From Candidatus Brocadia sapporoensis (GTDB taxonomy: Bacteria > Planctomycetota > Brocadiia > Brocadiales > Brocadiaceae): a stretch of DNA of 64,000 bases. The position numbers and the translations under genes were made by a program. The DNA lies in assembly GCF_001753675.2 (NCBI RefSeq), contig NZ_MJUW02000101.1, positions 1 to 64,000 on the forward strand, read 5' to 3'. The notes beneath the pieces were generated by a model that saw only the letters and a list, made by a program, of their open reading frames with translations, ran no database searches and was not told the origin of the DNA. Positions within the stretch are counted from its first letter, which is position 1. Each line of letters opens with the position of its first letter. Below, piece by piece: positions 9,500-18,421 of the stretch.

Positions 9500-9769
9500 T
9501 TAATAAGGAATCTGTATAAAATCTCCCGCCGTGCCCCCGTCGTTGTTATACACTGTTGGCATATAAAATGTGTTTTCTGCAGCCTGATCAATCTTTTGGT
9601 TACACTTTGGACATCTTCTGTTGTGTGGTCCGCGACTAATAAATTTTTTCCCACACATGAGGCAACTCCTTTCCGCTTTATCAGCATAAATGTTTTTCAG
9701 GGAAAGGTTTTTTTCGCTGTATTTTTTTTGATTCTTACGTTTCGGCTTTACTTTTTGTTGAACATTCAT
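9500..9769 (-). CDS. Small zinc-ribbon protein under c-di-GMP riboswitch
   Basis: The 89-residue product has a very basic N-terminal third (Lys-rich) and a four-cysteine knuckle pair: CLMC (Cys36, Cys39) and CPKC (Cys53, Cys56), a probable zinc site. The basic tail suggests nucleic-acid binding. AGGAG stands before the ATG at 9769. The gene begins 108 nt downstream of the U-tract of a c-di-GMP-I riboswitch on the same strand and is the only gene that riboswitch can control before the terminator, which makes it a c-di-GMP effector candidate. I do not recognise a named family. Confidence 0.8.
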   Translation of the reverse strand: MNVQQKVKPKRKNQKKYSEKNLSLKNIYADKAERSCLMCGKKFISRGPHNRRCPKCNQKIDQAAENTFYMPTVYNNDGGTAGDFIQIPY

Positions 9770-9876
9770 AGTGAACTCCTGAATATGTTGACAAGTAATT
9801 TAACTGCCTTTAAAAAACAAAACCAGATCCATTATGGTTCCAAATATTCGAGTTTTTTTACATTCCGCCCTTAAAT

Positions 9877-9927
9877 AAAAAAACCTTACTGCAAAGATAT
9901 TTTCTTACATATCTTCGGCAGTAAGGC
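9877..9927 (-). terminator. Riboswitch expression-platform terminator
   Basis: On the minus strand CCTTACTGC (9918-9926) pairs with GCAGTAAGG (9884-9892), followed by seven U. The 5' arm overlaps the conserved 3' strand of the aptamer, as in the edge copy, so ligand binding should relieve termination (an ON switch, by inference). Confidence 0.83.
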
Positions 9928-9985
9928 TGTCTTTATTAAGACCCTTTACTTTGCGTCCCCTGGTTGCCCAGGGTTTGCCTTTGTC
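9910..9985 (-). promoter_or_regulatory. c-di-GMP-I (GEMM-I) riboswitch
   Basis: The minus strand reads AAAGGCAAACC, hairpin CCCTGG-GCAA-CCAGGG with a GNRA tetraloop, GGACGCAAAG, GGGTCTT, a very short second hairpin (GTCTT-AATA-AAGAC) and the 3' strand CAGCCTTACTGCCGAAG. These match the GEMM-I consensus. The position equivalent to Vc2 G20 is G, predicting c-di-GMP. The second hairpin is far shorter than in the copy at 93-215, while the first hairpin, junctions and terminator are conserved. Downstream is the zinc-ribbon gene. Confidence 0.88.
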
Positions 9986-10274
9986 TGAATATGAATTATT
10001 ATTTTAAGCTAATGTTAATTTTTTTGTTATTTTAATTTTATAAAATTTTCTGTCAAGGAAAAATTTTATAAAACATCGAACGGTACCAACCTCCATAAAA
10101 TACAGGGTTAGTTATTATTGTCTTTTTAAGTGTTTTAGTCGGATTTCATTATTTTTTAAATTATTGTACTACACCAGATATTTTGTTCACAGCAGATTGT
10201 TTTTACTTGTATTTGAATATTTGTGTCGTTATAATGATCCAAACTATTTTCCTGAAGAATGTTAAGTTTTATAA

Positions 10275-10352
<78 letters not shown>

Positions 10353-11501
10353 TTTCAATAGGCATTATCGCAATATTCCTTCTGAGTGACCTGTCTAATT
10401 ATAACGACGAAATCCTCTTTGAGTAAAATATGTAACTATAATAATCCGCAAGCGACCAGCAAAAAGTTGTAATGCCAGAAATATCCCGAGATATCTGGAA
10501 TACACCATTTGAATCTGCAGGTTATCGGAAGTACATTGAAATCCCATCGGTAGTGTAACGTGTCGTTTTGACATGCATTTGTATATGCAAAGTGGCGAAG
10601 GCATTTGTGTTTACCGCAATACTATGATGAACAATTTCGTCATGGACTAGAATTTCCATCGTATAACTCCACGTGCAATGCATACAGTCCTTGTATTTCT
10701 GAACTTTTCGGATGCATCAACGCTGAAATTATCAAAATTGCAAACAGTGGCGCCCATGGGGCATATACACCGGCAAAATGCCCTTTGTTCTATAAGATAG
10801 ATGGATAGGAAGGCGTCAACCAGACAAACAATATGATGACAAGGGGTTTTAGGGGATATCTGCCGTCATTACCTGCATGTTACCGAATAATAGGTGGAGC
10901 CGAGGATAAATGTAGATAAGCCAGAATTCATAGATGGCGGTTAGTTTTTTCAGCAGAAAGACATACTGGATATTGGTTACCTTTGACTTGACGATTTGCG
11001 GAGATGTTTCAAGTTTGTTGAGGATTTTTAAGGCTGTCTCCAGAAAGAAGGCAAAATGACACTCAACCGCAAATTAACTTTTCCAATATGGCGATTATCA
11101 ATACTCGACAACAATAAAAAAATTGCTGTGGAATTTAACAAATCTATTCCGAAAAGGCTAACGATACCATTCAAACTGAGCGCTCCTACTCTTTGACAGT
11201 CAAATTGACACCAGAGAATAACTATATGCCCCAATTGCAGTATTTACAAAAAGCAGTAGGTCGGCACTACAAGCCATTTTGAGAATTCACCCCTTTCATG
11301 TCAGGGGTTTCCCGGTGATACATGCCCAAAAACAACCGTTTTTATGTGCGAATTGCGAAAGTCGGGCTAAGAGTCTTCTCCTATTGATATTCATAACGCA
11401 GCAAAGTCACAGCCAATCCTCCTAAAAAAAGAGGGCCTTATTGTGAGCTTGGGAAGATAACGCAAATGGTTTTAGAGAGGAGAGGGAAGAAGAGAGAGAG
11501 G
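10353..11501. other. Gene-poor, apparently decayed region after tRNA-Pro
   Basis: Over 1.1 kb has no convincing gene. A frame at 11056-11196 (46 codons, GAAGG before ATG) reads smoothly but ends early and is unrecognised. Other frames (10395-10604 minus, 10605-10808 plus, 11028-11234 minus) have poor composition and no ribosome binding sites. The position just 3' of a tRNA gene and the broken frames suggest remnants of an inserted element, but I see no integrase or attachment-site duplication. Confidence 0.4.
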
Positions 11502-11987
11502 TTATTCCGTCAGCATTAGGGTTATCGTTGCACTATTTAGGTTCTTGATACCTATTTTGTAAGTATAAAATCCCATCCTGCCAAGCGTATCGTCAATATA
11601 TGCTAAAAAAGTACTTTTTCCCGGAATGGTAAATTCTGCATTTTCTTTTCCATTCCGGATACCGGAAAGTTCAAAGGTTACGGTAATATTCTTGTCTTTA
11701 TCACTCGGATTGACGATAACAACACCGACATAAAATTTGCTGAATGTTGAAAATTCATAAGTAAGAGGAATCGGCTCCGTTGTGGGTTCGTCTGTACTGG
11801 CAAAAGCTCCCATGATAATCACGGAGTTCGATTTCGATTTTTTTTGGGGAGCAATATTTTTCAGGGCGTATCCCTGAATATTCCAGCGGTTTACTTCTCC
11901 TGTTTCACAAAAGACATCTGGATGAAGTAAAAAGGAAAGTATAACTGAAGTTGACAAAAACCATAATTTGTATGTTATACGGTTCAT
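11502..11987 (-). CDS. Secreted hypothetical protein, beta-sandwich-like
   Basis: I take the ATG at 11987 (161 residues) because AGGGG precedes it and a signal peptide follows immediately; an in-frame extension upstream runs into tRNA-Glu and is not plausible. After the signal peptide the protein is rich in Thr, Ser and alternating hydrophobics (VGVVIVNPSDKDKNITVTF), typical of an immunoglobulin-like extracellular domain with the phrase ITVTFELSGIRNGKE. It may be a periplasmic or surface protein. No enzymatic motif is visible. Neighbours give no functional hint. Confidence 0.7.
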   Translation of the reverse strand: MNRITYKLWFLSTSVILSFLLHPDVFCETGEVNRWNIQGYALKNIAPQKKSKSNSVIIMGAFASTDEPTTEPIPLTYEFSTFSKFYVGVVIVNPSDKDKNITVTFELSGIRNGKENAEFTIPGKSTFLAYIDDTLGRMGFYTYKIGIKNLNSATITLMLTE

Positions 11988-12133
11988 TTTCAAAACCCCT
12001 GCATGTACCTCTATCTGTCTTGATTCACAAGAGATTTGTGTATGGAGATCTGATTGAAAATTGCTAAAAGCGTGATTAATCGTTTTTTGCAAAATGACTG
12101 GAGTGTCCCTTGCATTATCATCTGTTCCATAAG

Positions 12134-12206
12134 TACCCCCAAGGGGATTTGAACCCCTGTCTCCAGGCTGAGAACCTGGCATCCTGGGCCGCTAGACGAT
12201 GGGGGC
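12134..12206 (-). tRNA. tRNA-Glu (CTC anticodon)
   Basis: On the minus strand the acceptor arms are GCCCCCA and TGGGGGT, the D arm contains TCTAGCGGCCCAGGA, the anticodon stem CCAGG/CCTGG encloses TTCTCAG with anticodon CTC, and the T arm has GGTTCAAATCC. CCA is not encoded. Confidence 0.95.
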
Positions 12207-12525
12207 ATGATAAATGTGAAGGAAATATGTCTAGGATTAAATATTCAAAATTTCTCAATAGAAGATTTAAAACATACTATATTTATTTTGTGATGTCAAT
12301 AAAATTTAGTTTGGAAGTGCTAATTCTGTCCATCCGTTTTTGTTTGCTAATGAATAAAAATGATCTGAAACAAGGCTTGGCAAATGATCACTAAATTTTT
12401 CTTGAGAAAAGCGTTGCAATTCATCTGCTGATAAGTATAAATTAATACTATTATAAAACGTGTTATATGGGTTACCCTTTACTGTTTCGGAGTATCTTCT
12501 TAGTTTTTTAAACTAAGGAAAGTAT
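12207..12525. other. Intergenic region, tRNA-Glu to epimerase
   Basis: AT-rich spacer with no gene. It must hold the promoter of tRNA-Glu (minus) and probably of the epimerase (plus). AAGGAAAG just before 12526 is the epimerase Shine-Dalgarno. Nothing else stands out. Confidence 0.4.
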
Positions 12526-13428
12526 ATGATGAAAATTGCTATTACAGGTTTGACGGGTTTTTTAGGCCATTATTTGGCTAAAAAGCTTTTTAAAAGAAAT
12601 GTCACAATCCAGTCCCTTATACGGACTACCAGTAATATTTTGCTCTTCAAAGATTATGAAAAAAAGATAACCTTTATCAAAGGTGACATGACCGATAAAG
12701 AGACCTTGAAGAAATTTGTGCTGGGAGCCGATGTGGTCATCCACATGGCCTATGAAAGGAACGGTGCTTCTTTCCGTGAAGCAGCCAATAAAGACACCAA
12801 ACGGTTTGTAGAGGCAAATCTCTTAGGGAGCATAGAATTGTTAGATGCCTCAAAACAGGCGGGTGTCAAACAATTCATCTTTATCAGTTCCTGTGCAGTT
12901 TACGGATACATCTTTCCTCATATCCCATTGGATGAATTGCATCCCCTCATGCCAGATTCAAATTATGGCGCTTACAAGGCATCGGTAGAGGCGTTTTGTC
13001 ATTCGTACTTTTTGTCAAAGGTTTTTGATATCACCATCTTCCGTCCAGTGGGTATCTACGGTATAAATCCACATCTTGCCCATTCCGCCTGGTATAATAT
13101 AGTGAAGGACATCAAACACGGAGCAAATGTTGAAGTTTCAGGCGGTGGGAAGGTAGTGCATGTGGAAGACGTAGCGCAGGCCATAGATTTGGCGATTGGC
13201 AACAAAGAAGCATCAGGGAAGATTTGTAATCTCTCAGATTTTTATGTGGACAACCTAAGCGTGGCGCGGATAGCCAAGGATATCTGTTCCTCTAAATCCA
13301 ACATCAGTGGTACCCCCAAACAACCCATTCACACAATTGACAACGCCCGGTCTCAGACATTAGGTATACATTATGCGGGTATGCCGGGTTTAATGCAATA
13401 CGTTCGGGAACTGATTGATCGTGTTTAA
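12526..13428 (+). CDS. NAD-dependent epimerase/dehydratase (extended SDR)
   Basis: The 300-residue protein has the extended short-chain dehydrogenase fold: nucleotide-binding GLTGFLG at residues 8-14, the GDMTD acidic turn, FISSCAVYG with the catalytic Ser, and the YGAYK (YxxxK) catalytic pair near residue 147. Such enzymes act on nucleotide sugars or similar substrates; the substrate is unknown. Two adjacent ATGs follow an AAGGAAAG ribosome site. It ends three bases before the MidA-type gene and probably shares a transcript with it. Confidence 0.9.
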   Translation: MMKIAITGLTGFLGHYLAKKLFKRNVTIQSLIRTTSNILLFKDYEKKITFIKGDMTDKETLKKFVLGADVVIHMAYERNGASFREAANKDTKRFVEANLLGSIELLDASKQAGVKQFIFISSCAVYGYIFPHIPLDELHPLMPDSNYGAYKASVEAFCHSYFLSKVFDITIFRPVGIYGINPHLAHSAWYNIVKDIKHGANVEVSGGGKVVHVEDVAQAIDLAIGNKEASGKICNLSDFYVDNLSVARIAKDICSSKSNISGTPKQPIHTIDNARSQTLGIHYAGMPGLMQYVRELIDRV

Positions 13429-13431
13429 GAG

Positions 13432-14670
13432 ATGCTCTTTTTCTTCTCCTTCTGTCGTCGGAAGGGGGCTATCGTATCCATAAATCAGGAAGATTGTCAA
13501 AAGGGCAATTTAACAATAGTACAAGCATTATTTATGCAATCATTGAAACACTTGCTTATAGAAAGCATAAAGGAGAAAGGAAGGATTACCTTTGCAGAGT
13601 TTATGCAAACGGCACTCTATCATCCTGAATATGGTTATTATAACTCGAAACGGGAACAAGTTGGAAAACAGGGTGATTATTACACAGGCCCTACCGTCTA
13701 CAGGATCTTTGGAGAACTCCTCGCAAGACAATTGGAAGAGATGTGGAGGCTTATGGAGAAAGAGCCATTTGCCGTTGTGGAAATAGGTGCGAACAAAGGG
13801 TGGTTATGCTGCGACATCATTCAATATATTATGAATGCATACCCGGAATTTTATAACAAATTTCATTACATTATCGTTGAATCGAATCCTTATGCAAGGG
13901 AAAAACAGAGATTGCTTTTAGAATCTATTGAAGTAGCGGACGAGAAGGTGTCATGGCACACTTACACAGAAGATGGATTTTCGTTTGACAAGATCCACGG
14001 ATGTTTTTTGTCCAATGAATTTGTAGATGCCCTGCCGGTACATCGGTTAAAGCTAGAAAATAAGGTTTTAAAAGAGATCTATGTGGGTTATAATGGGAAG
14101 AAATTTTGCGAAATAGATGATGATGTATCGTTACCGGCGTTACACTGTTATCTCGAAACGAATAATATAAATCTCGATGAAGGCCAGGTATGTGAGATAA
14201 ATTTGGGCGCTGCAGATTGGCTAAAACATGTTTCGGAAAAATTGGACAAAGGATTTATGATAACGATTGATTACGGTGATACCCGGGACAGGCTATATCA
14301 TGAAAATATGCGTGAAGGAACACTGCGATGCTATCATAGCCATACGGTCAACCGTGATTACTATGAACGGCCGGGTGAACAAGACATTACTGCACATGTG
14401 GATTTTTCGAACCTGATAAACGCAGGAAGATCCGTACAGTTAGAAGAGACGGGTTTTATACAACAAGCCCATTTTCTGATTGCTTTGGGTATTCTAGAAA
14501 GATTCCAGGAGACAAAATATAATACTGATACAACACTGAAACTAAAAAACCTTCTTCATCCTGAGGCGATGGGAGAGATTTTCAAAGTGCTCATTCAGCA
14601 CAAGAATATCAAAAATCCCCAGCTAACCGGTTTAAGGCCGTTACAATCGGTAATCATGAGTACCCGTTAA
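13432..14670 (+). CDS. MidA/NDUFAF7-family SAM-dependent methyltransferase
   Basis: The 412-residue protein matches the DUF185 family, whose eukaryotic member NDUFAF7 methylates an arginine of respiratory complex I. Visible signatures are GRITFAEFMQTALYHPEYGYY, a Rossmann segment VVEIGANKGW in place of the usual GxGxG loop, and SNEFVDALPVHR. The start at 13432 is uncertain: ATG at 13534 also fits and aligns better with the family N terminus, neither having a good Shine-Dalgarno. It follows the epimerase directly. Its role in complex I maturation here is inferred from the family. Confidence 0.85.
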   Translation: MLFFFSFCRRKGAIVSINQEDCQKGNLTIVQALFMQSLKHLLIESIKEKGRITFAEFMQTALYHPEYGYYNSKREQVGKQGDYYTGPTVYRIFGELLARQLEEMWRLMEKEPFAVVEIGANKGWLCCDIIQYIMNAYPEFYNKFHYIIVESNPYAREKQRLLLESIEVADEKVSWHTYTEDGFSFDKIHGCFLSNEFVDALPVHRLKLENKVLKEIYVGYNGKKFCEIDDDVSLPALHCYLETNNINLDEGQVCEINLGAADWLKHVSEKLDKGFMITIDYGDTRDRLYHENMREGTLRCYHSHTVNRDYYERPGEQDITAHVDFSNLINAGRSVQLEETGFIQQAHFLIALGILERFQETKYNTDTTLKLKNLLHPEAMGEIFKVLIQHKNIKNPQLTGLRPLQSVIMSTR

Positions 14671-14782
14671 CCACGGAAAAATGCTTAATATCACGGTTAA
14701 ATGTAAAAGTAGGTTGGGATTTTCTATTTCCGGAGGTTCTCGTCAGGGATAGTATGTATTTTCATTCGGAAGGAGGGTTGAT

Positions 14783-15031
14783 ATGAAGATTGATCAAGCA
14801 TCAGAACCAGGCACCATCATAATGGATGTGCTCATTGAGGCAATCAAGCGGGAACAAGAATCATATGATTATTACTATCGGGCGGCATTGCAGGCGGCGA
14901 AGCCTGCCACGCGTAAAATGTTACTTACCCTTGCGGAATGGGAAAAGGGACATATCGCTGAGTTAACCAAACATGTTTTGGAACTTAAGTCCCAGAAAGA
15001 GATCGATCGGGCTATTACCGGAGGTTTGTAA
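14783..15031 (+). CDS. Short ferritin-like (rubrerythrin-type) protein
   Basis: The 82-residue product has two helices resembling half of a rubrerythrin four-helix bundle: IKREQESYDYYYRAA and LAEWEKGHIAELTKHV, carrying an ExxxY and an ExxH-type iron ligand set. Full rubrerythrins have four helices and about 140 residues, so this one would need to dimerise to form a di-iron site. A strong GGAAGGAGGG precedes the ATG, so it is a genuine short gene rather than a fragment. It may protect against oxygen or peroxide. Confidence 0.8.
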   Translation: MKIDQASEPGTIIMDVLIEAIKREQESYDYYYRAALQAAKPATRKMLLTLAEWEKGHIAELTKHVLELKSQKEIDRAITGGL

Positions 15032-15106
15032 GTATCCTATTCCTGAGAAGCATGCCGTGTCTCGATAAAGAATACAGGTGAAACAAGAGATGAGATTGCT
15101 CAAGCT

Positions 15107-15141
15107 GTTTAAGCCGATTCAACTGTTTGTACCGCTTAAAC
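15107..15141. promoter_or_regulatory. Hairpin in leader of the dehydrogenase operon
   Basis: GTTTAAGC (15107-15114) and GCTTAAAC (15134-15141) are perfect 8-bp arms about 40 bp before the E1-alpha start, with further partial pairing of AGCCG and CGGCT in the same segment. No U-tract follows. It could be an operator or an mRNA leader structure; function unknown. Confidence 0.4.
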
Positions 15142-15181
15142 GGCTGAATTCCATGTTTTCTTTTGAATTAAAGTCGGAAAA

Positions 15182-16159
15182 ATGATGGATATTAAACGGG
15201 AAGATTTATTACAACTATATTATTACCTTAAATTGACTCGAAGATTAGAAGACCGTGCTACATCACTCTATCATCAGGGTAAGATATTGGGAGGTGTCTG
15301 GACGAGCAACGGTACAGAGGCCGTTTCCGTCGGGTACGGCTACGCCCTTGAAAAAAATGATATTGCGGCACCATACTTTCGGGATATGGGGGTTTTCTTA
15401 ATTCGGGGTATTACGGCAAAACGGATTATGGCACAGTATCTCGGCAAAAAAACAGGCGTTACCGGTGGTAAGGAAGGAAATGTCCACGTGGGTGATTTAC
15501 ATTTTGGTGTATTTGGTTTTCCCAGCCATCTGACGGATAATTATCCTGTAGGAGCAGGCGCCGCTCTTGCCTTTAAAATGCGCGGTGAAAAAAGGGTTGT
15601 TGCTGCATGTACTGGGGATGGGGGAACGAGTCGCGGTGATTTCCATGAAGGAATGAATATCGCAGCGGTAAGAAAATTGCCCATTGTATTTATTTGCAAC
15701 AATAATCAATACGCCTATTCTACCCCGCTAAAACTCCAGATGGCTATCAAAAATGTTGCTGAACGTGCCCTGGCTTACGGCATGCCCAGCAAGATCGTAG
15801 ACGGAAATAATGTGGTGGAAGTATACGCGGCGGCAAAAGAAGCATACGAGGTGGCGAGAAACGGGGGTGGACCTACCTTTATCGAATGTAAGACCATGAG
15901 GATGCATGGTCATTCAGAACACGATAGCGCCAAATACGTTCCCCGCGAACTCCTGGAAGAATGGAAGAAAAAGGATCCTATCTTGTACATGGAGACATAT
16001 TTGGTGGGAAATCAGATCGCTAAAAAGGAGGAACTGGATAGTATCGATTTACGGGTGAAAAAAGAGATTGAAGAGGCGGAGGTGTTTGCTGAGGAAAGCC
16101 CGTATTCTGAACCAGAAGATGTTTTGAAGGGTCTTTATGCAACACCAGTAGAGGAGTAG
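15182..16159 (+). CDS. pdhA: Pyruvate (2-oxoacid) dehydrogenase E1 alpha
   Basis: The 325-residue thiamine diphosphate subunit decarboxylates a 2-oxoacid and reductively acetylates the E2 lipoyl group with E1 beta. It contains the TPP-binding motif GDGGTS...NNNQYAYS at 145-180, TGGKEGNVH, and the phospho-loop region MRMHGHSEHD. The family also includes acetoin dehydrogenase AcoA; the following lipB and lipA genes favour a pyruvate dehydrogenase complex. It is the first gene of an operon with E1 beta five bases downstream. No E3 (dihydrolipoamide dehydrogenase) is encoded in this cluster. Confidence 0.92.
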   Translation: MMDIKREDLLQLYYYLKLTRRLEDRATSLYHQGKILGGVWTSNGTEAVSVGYGYALEKNDIAAPYFRDMGVFLIRGITAKRIMAQYLGKKTGVTGGKEGNVHVGDLHFGVFGFPSHLTDNYPVGAGAALAFKMRGEKRVVAACTGDGGTSRGDFHEGMNIAAVRKLPIVFICNNNQYAYSTPLKLQMAIKNVAERALAYGMPSKIVDGNNVVEVYAAAKEAYEVARNGGGPTFIECKTMRMHGHSEHDSAKYVPRELLEEWKKKDPILYMETYLVGNQIAKKEELDSIDLRVKKEIEEAEVFAEESPYSEPEDVLKGLYATPVEE

Positions 16160-16164
16160 ATGTC

Positions 16165-17139
16165 ATGAAAGAAACGACCTATCTTGAGGCGATCAAAGAG
16201 GCATTGGATGAAGAAATGGCACGAGATCCAGACGTATTTATTTTGGGTGAAGACGTAGGGGTATATGGTGGTGCATTTCGTGTTACGGAAGGCCTTTCAG
16301 AGAAGTATGGTGAATGGCGTGTCTTTGATACCCCGTTATCGGAATCCGGTTTTACCGGTGCTGCCATTGGTGCAGCACTTGTGGGAATGCGGCCTGTCGT
16401 CGAGATGCAGTTTGCCGATTTTGTCTCCTGTGCCTTTGATCAATTGGTAAATGTGGCAGCAAAGAATCATTACCGATGGGGTGCTGCTACTCCCCTTGTT
16501 GTGCGGGCGCCGTATGGAGGAAATGTGCATGGCGGGGCATTTCATTCACAATGTATCGAAGGGTTCTTTTTTAATGTGCCCGGACTTAAAATCGTTGCCC
16601 CTTCAACGGCATATGATGCCAAAGGTCTGTTAAAGGCTGCTATTCGCGATAACGACCCTGTTATTTATTGCGAACATAAATATCTCTACAGGCGCATTAA
16701 AGATCACATTCCTGAAGAAGATTATGCCGTGCCAATAGGAAAGGCACGAATTGCTATTGAGGGAAATGACGTATCAATTATTACCTACGGGGCAATGGTT
16801 CATACTGCAATTGAGGCTGCACAAACGCTTAAAGAAAGTGGTGTTTCCTGCGAAATTATTGATTTAAGGACAATCTTACCATTGGACAGAAAATCAATTC
16901 TTACTACGGTAAAGAAGACGAACAAGGTCGTTGTATTGCATGAACAAACGAAAACGGGCGGTGTTGGTGCCGAGATCTCTGCCTTAATCAGCGAATCCTG
17001 TTTTGATTATTTAGATGGACCAATTATTCGCATAGCTGCTCCGGATACCCCGGTGCCCTATAGTGCTCAGATGGAAGAGGCCTTTATACCCCAGCCAAAG
17101 GATCTTATCACGGCAGTAGAGAAATTAATGCGTTATTAA
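16165..17139 (+). CDS. pdhB: Pyruvate (2-oxoacid) dehydrogenase E1 beta
   Basis: The 324-residue subunit pairs with E1 alpha. It has the transketolase central region with FILGEDVGVYGGAF, RVFDTPLSESGFTGAAIG, the MQFADFVSCAFDQ segment and a C-terminal transketolase domain (IIDLRTILPLD, VVLHEQTKTGGVGAEI). Length and motifs are complete. It lies between E1 alpha and E2 with short gaps, so it is cotranscribed. Confidence 0.94.
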   Translation: MKETTYLEAIKEALDEEMARDPDVFILGEDVGVYGGAFRVTEGLSEKYGEWRVFDTPLSESGFTGAAIGAALVGMRPVVEMQFADFVSCAFDQLVNVAAKNHYRWGAATPLVVRAPYGGNVHGGAFHSQCIEGFFFNVPGLKIVAPSTAYDAKGLLKAAIRDNDPVIYCEHKYLYRRIKDHIPEEDYAVPIGKARIAIEGNDVSIITYGAMVHTAIEAAQTLKESGVSCEIIDLRTILPLDRKSILTTVKKTNKVVVLHEQTKTGGVGAEISALISESCFDYLDGPIIRIAAPDTPVPYSAQMEEAFIPQPKDLITAVEKLMRY

Positions 17140-17155
17140 TAAAGAGGTTTTTCGT

Positions 17156-18421
17156 ATGTTTGTGAATGTAATCATGCCGCAGATGGGTGAAAGTGTTGCA
17201 GAAGGGACCATTATTCGATGGTTGGTACATGAAGGAGATAGGGTTGAAAAAGAACAACCCCTTGTTGAAATCAGTACAGACAAGATTGATACCGAGGTAC
17301 CTTCTCCAGCAAGTGGCATTGTAAAAAAAATATTTTATCCCGGGGGAAAGACGCTTCCTGTTCAGGAAGTGATTGCTCAAATTGAGTCCATTGAAGCAAA
17401 AGAAGGCGTGGTCAATGCTGGAGGAGCGAGTGGTTATTCGCCCCTGCTTGAAACCACAAAGAAGATTGAAACAGTTGAGGCGACAAAAGAAATTGAAGGA
17501 GCAGAAGAGAGAGAAAAACGATACTCGCCCCTGGTAAAAAAATTGGCTCAGGAATACGAGGTTAATTTAGAAGAGATACAGGGTACGGGTGAAGGTGGTC
17601 GGGTGACCAAAAAAAACATTATGGACTATGTCGCAGCAAAATCGGGCGCTATTGCACCCCCGCCGGTAACTGAAGAAAAGGTTTTTGAGAAGGATGTGCT
17701 TATTCCATTAAGCCCGAAACGAAAAATTACCGCGGACAAGATGATCCAGAGCAAACGGACAGCTGCTCATGTGACAACGGTATTTGAGGTCGATATGACA
17801 AAGATTATAAAGTGTCGGGAGATGAACAAGGACGGTATGAAACGTGAGGACATTCATCTTACGTATCTTCCTTTTATAACTATAGCTACGGCGCGCACCC
17901 TCAAGGAACACCCTATCATGAATGCCTCGTGGACGGAAGAAGGTATTGTCCAGAAGAACAATATCAATATTGGAATTGCGGTATCTCTTGAAGACGGATT
18001 AATCGTTCCGGTAATAAAAGATGCTGACAAGAAAGATCTGTTGCAATTGGCAAAAGATATTCAAGGCATTGCCCGGCGTGCACGTGCTAAAAAGTTAAAA
18101 CCAGAAGATGTCCAGGAAGGGACGTTTACTATTACGAACTATGGTATTAATGGAAGCCTGTTTGGGACACCAGTTATCTTACTTCCGCAGGTCGCAATCC
18201 TGGGTGTCGGTACAGTCGTCAAAAGGCCAGTCGTCGTAGATGATGCGATTGCGATTCGACCGATGATGTATCTCGCTCTTTCGTTTGATCATCGGGTCAT
18301 GGATGGTGCCAACGCCGATGCATTTCTTCGTGCAATAAAAGAGAGGTTAGAAAAATGGGAGGTTTTAGCTTATGATACGAAGCGGTCTTCTTCTTCAACT
18401 GGATACGGTGGAGTATGGTGA
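17156..18421 (+). CDS. pdhC: Dihydrolipoamide acyltransferase E2
   Basis: The 421-residue core subunit has one N-terminal lipoyl domain with the modified lysine in STDKIDTEVPS (Lys43), a peripheral-subunit-binding domain around 115-155 (SPLVKKLAQEYEVNLEEIQGTG region), and a catalytic acyltransferase domain ending in DHRVMDG with His379. AAAGAGG precedes the ATG. The last 50 bases overlap lipB, whose product makes its lipoyl cofactor. The C-terminal tail after the catalytic domain (SSSSTGYGGVW) is probably disordered and exists because of the overlap. Confidence 0.94.
   Translation: MFVNVIMPQMGESVAEGTIIRWLVHEGDRVEKEQPLVEISTDKIDTEVPSPASGIVKKIFYPGGKTLPVQEVIAQIESIEAKEGVVNAGGASGYSPLLETTKKIETVEATKEIEGAEEREKRYSPLVKKLAQEYEVNLEEIQGTGEGGRVTKKNIMDYVAAKSGAIAPPPVTEEKVFEKDVLIPLSPKRKITADKMIQSKRTAAHVTTVFEVDMTKIIKCREMNKDGMKREDIHLTYLPFITIATARTLKEHPIMNASWTEEGIVQKNNINIGIAVSLEDGLIVPVIKDADKKDLLQLAKDIQGIARRARAKKLKPEDVQEGTFTITNYGINGSLFGTPVILLPQVAILGVGTVVKRPVVVDDAIAIRPMMYLALSFDHRVMDGANADAFLRAIKERLEKWEVLAYDTKRSSSSTGYGGVW

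Noticed and set aside
10735-10775. Possible cobalamin-riboswitch box (GCCACTG on the minus strand)
   Set aside because: Only the short box matches; the expected upstream helices and a downstream B12 gene are absent.
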